From Candidatus Krumholzibacteriia bacterium (lineage in GTDB: Bacteria; Krumholzibacteriota; Krumholzibacteriia; G020349025): a stretch of 6,423 nt of DNA. Below the pieces are notes generated by a model. The model did no database searches. It had not been told where the DNA came from and was given only the letters and a program-made list of their open reading frames with translations. How positions within the stretch are numbered: position 1 is the stretch's first letter; the number at the start of each line of letters is the position of its first letter. The position numbers were made by a program, and so were the translations under genes. Where the stretch lies: contig DASRJW010000125.1 in NCBI GenBank assembly GCA_035649275.1, forward strand, positions 1-6,423, in the 5' to 3' direction. This document shows positions 1 through 5,653 of this stretch, piece by piece.

Positions 1-1709
1 GCGACCGCTACGGTATGACCCAGGTGGTGGTGGAAACGCCGACCCGGGAGCTGGCAGAGAAGGTGGCGCAGCTGCGCAGCGAGTTCGTCGTCGCGGTGCG
101 CGGTGTGGTGCGGGCCCGGCCGCCGGAGATGGTCAACCGCAACCTGGCGAGCGGCGAGATCGAGGTGGTGGCGCGCGAGCTCGCCATCCTCGCCCGCGCC
201 CGCACGCCGCCCTTCGCCATCGACAGCGACATCGAACCCAGCGAGGAGCTCAAGTTCCGCTACCGCTACCTGGAGCTGCGGCGGCCCGCGCTGCAACGCA
301 GCCTCCTGCTCCGGCACCGCGCCGTGCTGGCGGCGCGCCAGGCGCTCGATGCCTTGGGCTTCGTCGAGATCGAAACGCCGTTGCTCATCCGCACCACGCC
401 GGAAGGGGCGCGGGACTATGTCGTTCCCAGCCGCCTGCATCCCGGAAAGTTCTATGCTTTGCCGCAGAGTCCGCAGATCTACAAGCAGGTGCTCATGGTG
501 GCGGGCTTCGATCGCTACTTCCAGATCGCCCGCTGTTTGCGCGACGAGGATCTGCGCGCCGACCGTCAGCCCGAGTTCACCCAGATCGATCTGGAGATGA
601 GCTTCCCCACCGAGGAGGACGTCTTCGCCGTCAGCGAGACCACCGTCTCCGCCATGTGCGCCGCCGCCGGGTTGCCGGCGCCGGCGAGGCCGTTCCCGCG
701 CCTCACCTACGACGAGGCGATGCAGCGCTACGGCAGCGACAAACCGGACGCGCGCTTCGGCCTGGAGCTGCAGGACGCGAGCGCGCTCCTCCGGCAGAGC
801 GAGTTCACCGCTTTCCGCACCGCCATCGAGCAGGGCGGGCGCGTCCTCCTCCTCGTGGCTCCCGGCGGGGCGCGGCTTTCGCGCAAGCACCTCGACGCTC
901 TGACCCAGGTCGCGGTGCAGATGGGGGCCGCAGGGCTCGCCTGGTGTCGTGTCGAAGCCGATGGCGCCGCCGGCGGCGGCATCGCCAAATTCCTCGGCCC
1001 TGCCCAGGTGGAGTCGCTGCGGGAACGAGCCGGAGCGCGGGCGGGAGATCTGCTGCTCTTCGTGGCCGGGGCGGCAGCCCTGGCCCAGCGCGCCCTCGGA
1101 GCGGTGCGGGTGCAGCTCGCCGAGCTGCTGGAAGTGGAGCGCGCTCCGGGGCTGCACTTCCTCTGGGTGCACCGCTTTCCGCTCTTCGAGCCCGCCGACA
1201 CGCCCACCGGCTGGGCCCCGTCGCACCACATGTTCACCCACCCCGAACCGGAGTGCCTGGGGCAGCTCGAGACCGACCCGGGGGTGGTCTACGGTCAGCT
1301 CTATGATCTGGTCTGCAACGGGGTCGAACTCGGTTCCGGCAGCATCCGCATCCACGAACCGGAGCTGCAGCGCCGGGTGATGCGCTGCATCGGTCTCAGC
1401 GAGGAGGAGCTGGAGCGCAAGTTCGGTTTCCTCATGCAGGCCTTCGAGTATGGCGCCCCGCCGCATGGGGGCATCGCCCTCGGCCTCGACCGCTTGGTCA
1501 TGCTCCTCGTCGGGGGAACGAGCTTGCGCGACGTCATCGCTTTCCCCAAGACGCAGCGCGCCACCTCCCCCATGGACGGCAGTCCGTCGGAAATCGGCCC
1601 GGAGCAGCTGCGCGAGCTGTCGCTGCAGATCCAGGCGCCCGCCCCGGGGGGCGAGACCGCCCGCCGTGCCGGCAGCGCCGCGTCGCTAGAGGAGGAATCG
1701 AACTCTTGA
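1..1709 (+). CDS. aspS: Aspartyl-tRNA synthetase, 5'-truncated by window edge
   Basis: Class II aminoacyl-tRNA synthetase that charges tRNA-Asp with aspartate in the cytoplasm. The reading frame is open from base 3 (first codons read DRYG then MTQVV), matching the interior of the N-terminal OB-fold anticodon-binding domain, so the ATG at 15 is not the start; about 40-50 residues should lie upstream. 568 codons are visible. Signatures seen: motif 1 region with GFVEIETP and the family block [11 protein letters not shown]; motif 2 near 519-606 with [17 protein letters not shown]; a bacterial GAD insertion domain after [10 protein letters not shown] (about 735-1130); HHMFTHP at 1224-1244, where many homologues have HHPFT; and motif 3 [10 protein letters not shown] near 1467-1496. 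After the usual end (ELSLQIQ) there is a 24-residue Ala/Gly/Glu-rich tail (1635-1706) that also carries the phoH ribosome binding site. Its TGA stop overlaps the phoH TTG start. Identity is essentially certain. Whether it also charges tRNA-Asn cannot be judged here. Confidence 0.98.
   Translation, partial: DRYGMTQVVVETPTRELAEKVAQLRSEFVVAVRGVVRARPPEMVNRNLASGEIEVVARELAILARARTPPFAIDSDIEPSEELKFRYRYLELRRPALQRSLLLRHRAVLAARQALDALGFVEIETPLLIRTTPEGARDYVVPSRLHPGKFYALPQSPQIYKQVLMVAGFDRYFQIARCLRDEDLRADRQPEFTQIDLEMSFPTEEDVFAVSETTVSAMCAAAGLPAPARPFPRLTYDEAMQRYGSDKPDARFGLELQDASALLRQSEFTAFRTAIEQGGRVLLLVAPGGARLSRKHLDALTQVAVQMGAAGLAWCRVEADGAAGGGIAKFLGPAQVESLRERAGARAGDLLLFVAGAAALAQRALGAVRVQLAELLEVERAPGLHFLWVHRFPLFEPADTPTGWAPSHHMFTHPEPECLGQLETDPGVVYGQLYDLVCNGVELGSGSIRIHEPELQRRVMRCIGLSEEELERKFGFLMQAFEYGAPPHGGIALGLDRLVMLLVGGTSLRDVIAFPKTQRATSPMDGSPSEIGPEQLRELSLQIQAPAPGGETARRAGSAASLEEESNS
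1689..1695 (+). promoter_or_regulatory. Ribosome binding site for phoH
   Basis: The purine block GAGGAGG ends 10 bases before the TTG at 1706 and lies inside the aspS C-terminal codons. It supports the unusual TTG start, which overlaps the aspS stop as TTGA, and suggests that translation of the two genes is coupled. Confidence 0.7.
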
Positions 1710-2701
1710 GCCGCGAACCCGCCGCGGAAAGCAAAGACGTCCTGTCGCTCGCCGGGATCGAACCGGTGGATCTGCTCGGCCGCAACGATCGCAACCTGCG
1801 GGTGATCGAGAACGCCCTCGCGGGCCGCGTCGTGGTGCGCGGCGATCAGGTCATCCTGAGCGGGGAGAAACAGCAGGTCCAGGAGCTCAAACGCCTCTTC
1901 GTCAGCCTCATCGAGCTGGTGCGGCAGAAGAAAGCTCTCTCCGAGGAAGATGTGCGCTACGCCATCGAAACCCGCGACCACGCCGAGTCGCCCGCCGCCC
2001 TGGCGGGCGAGCCCGTCCTGGTCAACAGCTACCGCGAAGCGGTGGCGCCCAAGACCTTCGGGCAACGGGACTACGTGCGGGCCCTTCGGGACCTGGACAT
2101 CGTCTTCGCCATCGGCCCGGCAGGAACGGGGAAGACCTACCTGGCCATCGCCGCGGCGGTGGCGGCGCTGCGCCGGCGCGAGGTGGACCGCATCGTCCTC
2201 ACCCGGCCGGCGGTGGAAGCCGGCGAGAACCTGGGCTTCTTGCCGGGAGATCTGCGGGAGAAAGTCGATCCCTACCTCCGGCCGCTGTACGACGCCCTGC
2301 AGGAGTTCATGGGGGACGAAGCGTTGAAGCGCGCCCTGGAAAGTCACGTCGTCGAGGTGGCGCCGCTCGCTTACATGCGCGGCCGCACCTTGCGCCACGC
2401 CTTCGTCATCCTCGACGAAGCGCAGAACGCCACGCTGCCACAGGTGAAAATGTTCCTCACCCGGCTCGGGCCGCGCAGCCGCGCCGTCGTCACCGGCGAC
2501 ATCACCCAGATCGATCTGCCCCAACCGGAGCGCTCCGGTCTGGTGTGTGTGCAGGACATCCTGAAGGGGATCGTCGGCATCGCCTTCGTCTATCTCACCG
2601 ATGCGGACGTGGTGCGGCACCCGCTGGTGCGTCGCATCATCCTCGCCTTCGCCGGCAACTCTCGGAAGGGAGGGGAGTCGGAGGCGACGCCGTGCAGTTG
2701 A
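1706..2701 (+). CDS. ybeZ: PhoH-family ATPase (YbeZ-like)
   Basis: Cytoplasmic P-loop ATPase/helicase-like protein of the PhoH family, 331 residues, close to the usual length. It is thought to work with YbeY in rRNA maturation and RNA metabolism. An N-terminal KH-like RNA-binding region spans about residues 15-75 ([14 protein letters not shown], then [12 protein letters not shown]). The ATPase domain spans about 112-320: Walker A GPAGTGKT (137-144), the family block [17 protein letters not shown] (166-182), YMRGRTL (223-229), Walker B VILDEAQN (234-241), VTGD (262-265), and a closing DVVRHPLV (301-308). All catalytic motifs look intact. The start is TTG, chosen because it has a well-placed Shine-Dalgarno sequence and overlaps the aspS stop; no better upstream start exists in this frame. 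The 3' end overlaps ybeY by 10 bases. In many bacteria a 7TM-HD membrane phosphodiesterase gene sits between phoH and ybeY; it is absent here. Confidence 0.96.
   Translation: MSREPAAESKDVLSLAGIEPVDLLGRNDRNLRVIENALAGRVVVRGDQVILSGEKQQVQELKRLFVSLIELVRQKKALSEEDVRYAIETRDHAESPAALAGEPVLVNSYREAVAPKTFGQRDYVRALRDLDIVFAIGPAGTGKTYLAIAAAVAALRRREVDRIVLTRPAVEAGENLGFLPGDLREKVDPYLRPLYDALQEFMGDEALKRALESHVVEVAPLAYMRGRTLRHAFVILDEAQNATLPQVKMFLTRLGPRSRAVVTGDITQIDLPQPERSGLVCVQDILKGIVGIAFVYLTDADVVRHPLVRRIILAFAGNSRKGGESEATPCS
2680..2684 (+). promoter_or_regulatory. Ribosome binding site for ybeY
   Basis: GGAGG sits 7 bases before the GTG at 2692, inside the last codons of phoH. It supports GTG 2692 as the ybeY start, rather than the far upstream ATG in the same frame at 2545, which would add 49 residues of phoH-antiphase translation, or the TTG at 2698. 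Confidence 0.7.
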
Positions 2702-3198
2702 ACCTCGTCCGCGTGCCGGGCATCCGTACGCCGCCCCAGGCGGAAGCCGTGCTGGTGGCGCTCGCCCGCCGCCTCTCCCCAGCGGGACTGCGGGTGCAGC
2801 TCGTCCTGGCCGGCGACGCGGGGCTGCGGCGGCTCAACCGGGAGTATCGCGGCCGCGACCGCACGACGGACGTGCTCTCCTTCCTCTACGCCGCTCCGGG
2901 CGAGGGAGCACCCGGGCGGCGCCGGCGCTCCCTGGCGCCGGAAGCGGAGCTCTACATTTCCATGCCGCGAGCGCGAGCGCAGGCGCGAGAGCGCCGCCAC
3001 CCGCTGCGCTGCGAGCTCGTCCTCCTGGCCTTGCACGGGATGTTGCACCTGCAGGGCCATGACCATCACCGCCCCGGAGACGCCCGGCGCATGCGGGCGG
3101 CCGAGGTGCCACAGCTGCGCTGGCTGGCGCGCCGCACCGGCTGGAGGCGGCTCGAACCGCTGGTACCGAACTCCGGCCGGGACGAGGAGACACCATGA
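2692..3198 (+). CDS. ybeY: Endoribonuclease YbeY, rRNA maturation factor
   Basis: Zinc-dependent single-strand endoribonuclease (UPF0054 family) needed for 16S rRNA 3'-end processing and 70S ribosome quality control. With the GTG start it is 168 residues, typical of the family. The zinc site H-x3-H-x5-H is present as HGMLHLQGHDH with H115, H119 and H125; most homologues have GYDH where this one has GHDH. NREYRGRD followed by TTDVLSF (59-64) is the conserved substrate-side block. Two deviations are visible. The normally conserved GDI before the IS pair is replaced by AEL (AELYIS, residues 85-90). A Gly/Pro/Arg-rich stretch (about 68-83, with RRRR) lengthens the loop before it. The C-terminal helix (RAAEVPQLRWL) matches the family end but continues about 20 residues further. 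The gene lies between phoH and the CorC-like gene, with which it overlaps by ATGA, matching the ybeZ-ybeY-ybeX cluster. Confidence 0.95.
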   Translation: MQLNLVRVPGIRTPPQAEAVLVALARRLSPAGLRVQLVLAGDAGLRRLNREYRGRDRTTDVLSFLYAAPGEGAPGRRRRSLAPEAELYISMPRARAQARERRHPLRCELVLLALHGMLHLQGHDHHRPGDARRMRAAEVPQLRWLARRTGWRRLEPLVPNSGRDEETP

Positions 3199-4466
3199 CC
3201 GTCGGGCTCGGAATTCCGCTCTTCCTCCTCGGCGTCGCCCTTTCCACTTTCTATGGTGCCGCCCTCGCCGGCCTCGTCGCCCTCGGGCGGCTGGTGGAAG
3301 AGCGCCAGCATCCCACCGAACCGGAGGCACTCACCGCCTTCATCTTGCGCGACGCCACCAGCGCCATCGCCGCCTGGTTGCTCGGGGCTTTCGCCTGCGG
3401 CCTGGTCTCGGTGCTGGCGCTGGACGCGGTGGTGGCGGCGGGGTTCGGCGGGCTGCCGCCGCTCAAGGCGCGGGTCGCCGTGCTCGCCACCGACACCGTG
3501 GCCCTCGTGGCCGGACTGCTCTTGTGGAAGCGCTGCGCCGAGGCGGCGCCGCGCGGTTACTGCCGCGCCGCCGCGGCCTTGGTGGTGCCGCTCTATCTGG
3601 TGCTCTATCCGTTGCGGCGGCCCCTCGGAGCGGCGTTGGCGCGGCTCTACCCACCGGCGGCCCGGCACGCTGCGCTCTTCCTCGCCACGGAGTGGAAAGG
3701 CGTGCAGGCCGAGGGCGACGGGCCGCGGGTCCTCGATGCGGACGAGCGCGAGATGATCCAGCGCGTCTTCTTGCTCGGTGAAACCGTGGTGCGAGAGATC
3801 ATGGTGCCGCGCATCGACATGGTGGCGGTGGAGGAGTCCACGCCCATGCCGCAGGTCCTGGCGCTGCTCAAGGAAAAACGCCACTCGCGCCTGCCGGTGT
3901 ACCGGGGCCACATCGACAACATCGTCGGCTTCCTGCACCTCAAGGATCTCGTCGCCAGCCTGGACCGCGCGCACGAGCTGCACTTGCAGGAGATCTTGCG
4001 GCCCATCCATTTCGTGCCGGAGACGAAGCGCGTGGCCGAGCTGCTCTCGGAGATGCGGGAGAAGCGCTGGCACCTGGCCATCGTCGTGGACGAGTACGGT
4101 GGGACCGCGGGACTCGTGACCCTGGAAGACGTCATCGAAGAGGTGGTCGGCGAGATCCAAGACGAATCGGACAAGGAGCAACCCTTGCTGACGCTGCTCG
4201 AGGACGGGTCGTATCGCGTCGACGCCAAGGTGGATTTGGACGAATTGAACGAAGAGCTGCAGGTGCACCTGCCCGCGGACGAATACGACACCTTGGGGGG
4301 CTATCTCTATGCACTGGCGGGCAAGATCCCGGCCCCTGGAGATCGCTTCACCGACTCCGGGCTCGAGTTCGTGATCCGCGGCGTTCGCGGCCGTCGCATC
4401 ACGCAGGTCCTGGTGCGGGCCGAGAAGCTGTCCACGCCGGCCACGGTGGAGCGGGCCAGGGAGTGA
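3195..4466 (+). CDS. CBS-domain membrane protein, CorC/HlyC (CNNM) family with degenerate membrane domain
   Basis: Inner-membrane protein of 423 residues. The N-terminal half has four likely membrane segments (about residues 5-30, 56-81, 92-111 and 122-140) and corresponds to the CNNM/DUF21 domain. Two CBS domains follow (about 199-258, starting EIMVPRIDMVAV and containing HSRLPVY and IDNIVGFLHLKDL; about 262-322, containing FVPETKRVAELL and AIVVDEYGGTAGLVTLEDVIEE). A CorC_HlyC domain closes the protein (about 333-411, YRVDAKVDLDELNEEL to TQVLVRAEKL). The family is associated with Mg2+ efflux or resistance, and E. coli YbeX/CorC, next to YbeY, also with ribosome maturation. The soluble domains are canonical, but the membrane domain lacks the usual SGxETA, GN-type and GExxPK motifs, so transport is doubtful (see findings). 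The ATG overlaps the ybeY stop as ATGA, and GAGGAGA at 3184-3190 is the ribosome binding site. Family assignment is firm; function is inferred. Confidence 0.9.
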   Translation: MTVGLGIPLFLLGVALSTFYGAALAGLVALGRLVEERQHPTEPEALTAFILRDATSAIAAWLLGAFACGLVSVLALDAVVAAGFGGLPPLKARVAVLATDTVALVAGLLLWKRCAEAAPRGYCRAAAALVVPLYLVLYPLRRPLGAALARLYPPAARHAALFLATEWKGVQAEGDGPRVLDADEREMIQRVFLLGETVVREIMVPRIDMVAVEESTPMPQVLALLKEKRHSRLPVYRGHIDNIVGFLHLKDLVASLDRAHELHLQEILRPIHFVPETKRVAELLSEMREKRWHLAIVVDEYGGTAGLVTLEDVIEEVVGEIQDESDKEQPLLTLLEDGSYRVDAKVDLDELNEELQVHLPADEYDTLGGYLYALAGKIPAPGDRFTDSGLEFVIRGVRGRRITQVLVRAEKLSTPATVERARE

Positions 4467-4477
4467 CGCTGCTCCGC

Positions 4478-4540
4478 CGCCGTCTCGCTCCGGGTGGCAG
4501 TCTCCCTGGTGCTCCTCGTGCTTGCCGCCGCGAGACGGTG
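4478..4540 (+). other. Long stem-loop in the spacer before recO
   Basis: The 111-base spacer between the CorC-like gene and recO can fold into a two-part hairpin. A perfect 9-bp stem pairs 4480-4488 (CCGTCTCGC) with 4530-4538 (GCGAGACGG), extended by one G-U and one C-G pair. After a 4-base left-side bulge, 4493-4500 pairs with 4522-4529 (8 pairs, two of them G-U), leaving a 21-base loop. No run of T follows, so it is not a standard intrinsic terminator. It could attenuate or protect the transcript, or be a GC-rich coincidence. No clear promoter is seen in this spacer. Confidence 0.4.
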
Positions 4541-4566
4541 CTCTGCCGCGGTTTCTCCTCCCACCC

Positions 4567-4571
4567 AGGAG
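4567..4571 (+). promoter_or_regulatory. Ribosome binding site for recO
   Basis: AGGAG lies 6 bases before the ATG at 4578. It decides the recO start: the alternative in-frame GTG at 4494 would add a 28-residue hydrophobic, signal-like leader not expected on a cytosolic repair protein. Confidence 0.75.
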
Positions 4572-4577
4572 CTGGAC

Positions 4578-5372
4578 ATGCTGGCGGCTGATCGTGGCCT
4601 GGTCCTTCGGGTCTTTCCGCTGCGGGAAACGAGCGCCATCGTCAGCGTCCTCGGACGCAGCCATGGGCGCCTCCGCCTGGTGGGTCGGGGAGTGCGCGCT
4701 CCGAAGAGCCGTGCCGGGGCCAGTCTCGAGTCGGGGAACGAGGTCGACTTCGTCTTCACCCTCCGACCCGGGCGAGACCTGGGGAACCTGCGCGAGGTGA
4801 CCCTCGTCCGGCCTTGGATCGGGGCACTCGGCCGGCTGGAGCCGATGGCGGTGGCCTGGGCTGCCCTCGAGATCCTGGAGCGCGTGTTGCCCGAAGGAGC
4901 CCCGGAAGAGGGCATCCTGGACGAGGTCCTGGCTTTCTTGGCCGCCTTACAGGGGAGCTCCGATCGCGCCGCGGCGGTGCTCCGCTTCTACGGCTTCGAG
5001 CTCGCTCTCCTCGACCGGCTGGGCCACGCTCCCGAGCTCGGGGCTTGCCGTCTCTGCGCCGGCCCGCCCTCCACGGGCGGCGAGCTCGATGCGGCGGAGG
5101 GAATCTGGGTTTGCTCCCGGTGCCAGCCGCACAGCCCCCGACGGTTGCCCCTGCCACCAGCGGCGCACGAGCTGCTCTTGCGACTGGAAGCGGACCCCGA
5201 GGTTGCCGGGTTGACCTCCACCACCGTCGAGGCCAGGCGGCAAGTCGGGCGTATCCTTCACCATTTGCTGGCGCTGCACCTTGAGAGGTACCGCTATCCA
5301 CGCGCTCTCGGACTGCTCAAAAAAGTGGACGCCAGCGTGGACACTTCTCCACCAGAAGCCGAAGTCGAATGA
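4578..5372 (+). CDS. recO: DNA repair protein RecO
   Basis: Recombination mediator that with RecR (and RecF) loads RecA onto SSB-coated single-stranded DNA and anneals complementary strands in the RecF pathway; cytoplasmic. 264 residues from the ATG at 4578, slightly longer than the usual 240 or so. The N-terminal OB-fold (1-80) carries the family pattern GLVLRVFPLRETSAIVSVL followed by GRLRLVGRGVRAPKSR. An all-helical domain follows (about 86-150). A four-cysteine zinc motif is intact (CRLC at 157-160, CSRC at 179-182). The C-terminal helices (RILHHLLALHLERY) match the family, and the last 15 or so residues are acidic and variable. It is separated by 111 bases from the CorC-like gene and probably shares its transcript, since no convincing promoter lies between. 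recO near ybeY is a recurrent arrangement; era, common between them in other phyla, is missing here. Confidence 0.93.
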   Translation: MLAADRGLVLRVFPLRETSAIVSVLGRSHGRLRLVGRGVRAPKSRAGASLESGNEVDFVFTLRPGRDLGNLREVTLVRPWIGALGRLEPMAVAWAALEILERVLPEGAPEEGILDEVLAFLAALQGSSDRAAAVLRFYGFELALLDRLGHAPELGACRLCAGPPSTGGELDAAEGIWVCSRCQPHSPRRLPLPPAAHELLLRLEADPEVAGLTSTTVEARRQVGRILHHLLALHLERYRYPRALGLLKKVDASVDTSPPEAEVE

Positions 5373-5395
5373 TCGCGGTGAGATGCGCAGCCTGA

Positions 5396-5411
5396 CACTG
5401 TCTTGACAGTG
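5396..5411 (+). repeat. Perfect inverted repeat over the -35 box
   Basis: CACTGTC and GACAGTG are exact reverse complements separated by TT. The right arm contains most of the TTGACA -35 hexamer at 5403-5408. As DNA it looks like a repressor or activator operator. As RNA read through from recO it would form a 6-bp stem capped by a CUUG tetraloop, 23 bases after the recO stop, but no T run follows, so an intrinsic terminator role is less likely. Confidence 0.5.
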
Positions 5412-5432
5412 GACACCAGGGGCTGATAGCAT
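5403..5432 (+). promoter_or_regulatory. Sigma70-type promoter for the secreted-protein gene
   Basis: A perfect -35 hexamer TTGACA (5403-5408), an 18-base spacer and a -10 hexamer TAGCAT (5427-5432, 4 of 6 consensus) preceded by the extended -10 dinucleotide TG at 5424-5425. Transcription would start near 5439, giving a leader of about 215 bases before the ATG at 5654. The region is noticeably less GC-rich than its surroundings. It drives the last gene independently of the aspS-recO operon. Confidence 0.55.
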
Positions 5433-5498
5433 CCCTCCCGTCAAATCCAGCACGAGTGCCCGGGGCTCGCGCCCACCGACCTCTGCGGAGCACGGGCG

Positions 5499-5515
5499 GC
5501 TTGGTTCATCCAAGC
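5499..5515 (+). other. Leader hairpin 1
   Basis: GCTTGG and CCAAGC form a perfect 6-bp stem around the 5-base loop TTCAT. No T run follows. Confidence 0.45.
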
Positions 5516-5518
5516 GTT

Positions 5519-5582
5519 CTGGACCTTCGACCCGGAAAGGGGGTGGGGAAGGGAATCGAGCCGTGATTCCCTGAAGGTCTGG
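5519..5582 (+). other. Leader hairpin 2: bulged double stem
   Basis: The outer stem pairs GACCTTC (5522-5528) with GAAGGTC (5573-5579), perfect over 7 bp and extendable by three more pairs including two G-U. The inner stem pairs AGGGAATC (5550-5557) with GATTCCCT (5565-5572), perfect over 8 bp with a 7-base loop. The two stems are contiguous on the 3' side, so they could stack coaxially, while the 5' side has a 21-base G-rich bulge (5529-5549). This is an RNA-like architecture that is less likely by chance than a single stem. Confidence 0.5.
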
Positions 5583-5641
5583 CCTCGTTCCGGGGCCCCG
5601 TTCTCACCATTTCGAATCGAGTTCCTCGTTTCTCATGTCTT

Positions 5642-5650
5642 AGGGGGGAG
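5642..5650 (+). promoter_or_regulatory. Ribosome binding site for the secreted-protein gene
   Basis: AGGGGGGAG lies just before the ATG at 5654, with 3 bases between the block and the start codon; pairing of its 5' part to the 16S rRNA tail gives a more usual spacing. With the signal peptide that follows, it supports this ATG as the start. Confidence 0.6.
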
Positions 5651-5653
5651 AAG

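Larger units (their letters stand above)
5440..5653 (+). promoter_or_regulatory. Long structured 5' leader of the secreted-protein gene
   Basis: This non-coding stretch holds no supported gene. It contains a 6-bp hairpin (5499-5515), a larger bulged two-stem structure (5519-5582), the 10-base palindrome CGGGGCCCCG (5591-5600), and a lower-GC segment (about 5600-5640) leading to the ribosome binding site. I could not match it to a known riboswitch class: no cobalamin, SAM, TPP or c-di-GMP consensus was recognised. It may control translation or stability of the downstream message. Confidence 0.45.

Noticed and set aside
1301-2620. A 439-codon open frame on the - strand opposite aspS and phoH
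   Set aside because: Same reasoning: both genes on the + strand are certain, and this frame is a composition-driven shadow.
4494-4577. Upstream GTG start giving recO a hydrophobic signal-like N-terminus
   Set aside because: RecO is cytosolic, the family alignment begins near the ATG at 4578, and that ATG has AGGAG at the right distance. The upstream stretch is also occupied by a hairpin.
3066-4664. A 532-codon open frame on the - strand opposite the CorC-like gene
   Set aside because: It lies antisense to clear homologues of known families, is rich in His/Gln/Arg/Glu as expected for a mirror frame of high-GC coding DNA, and shows no recognisable domain.
5396-5411. Intrinsic terminator for recO
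   Set aside because: The stem is short (6-7 bp) and no T-rich tract follows; the overlap with a consensus -35 box makes an operator the better reading.
5433-5439. CCCTCCC near the predicted transcript start as an anti-Shine-Dalgarno for the G-rich ribosome binding site at 5642-5650
   Set aside because: Only about five consecutive pairs are possible over a distance of 200 bases, and the segment may not be fully included in the transcript.
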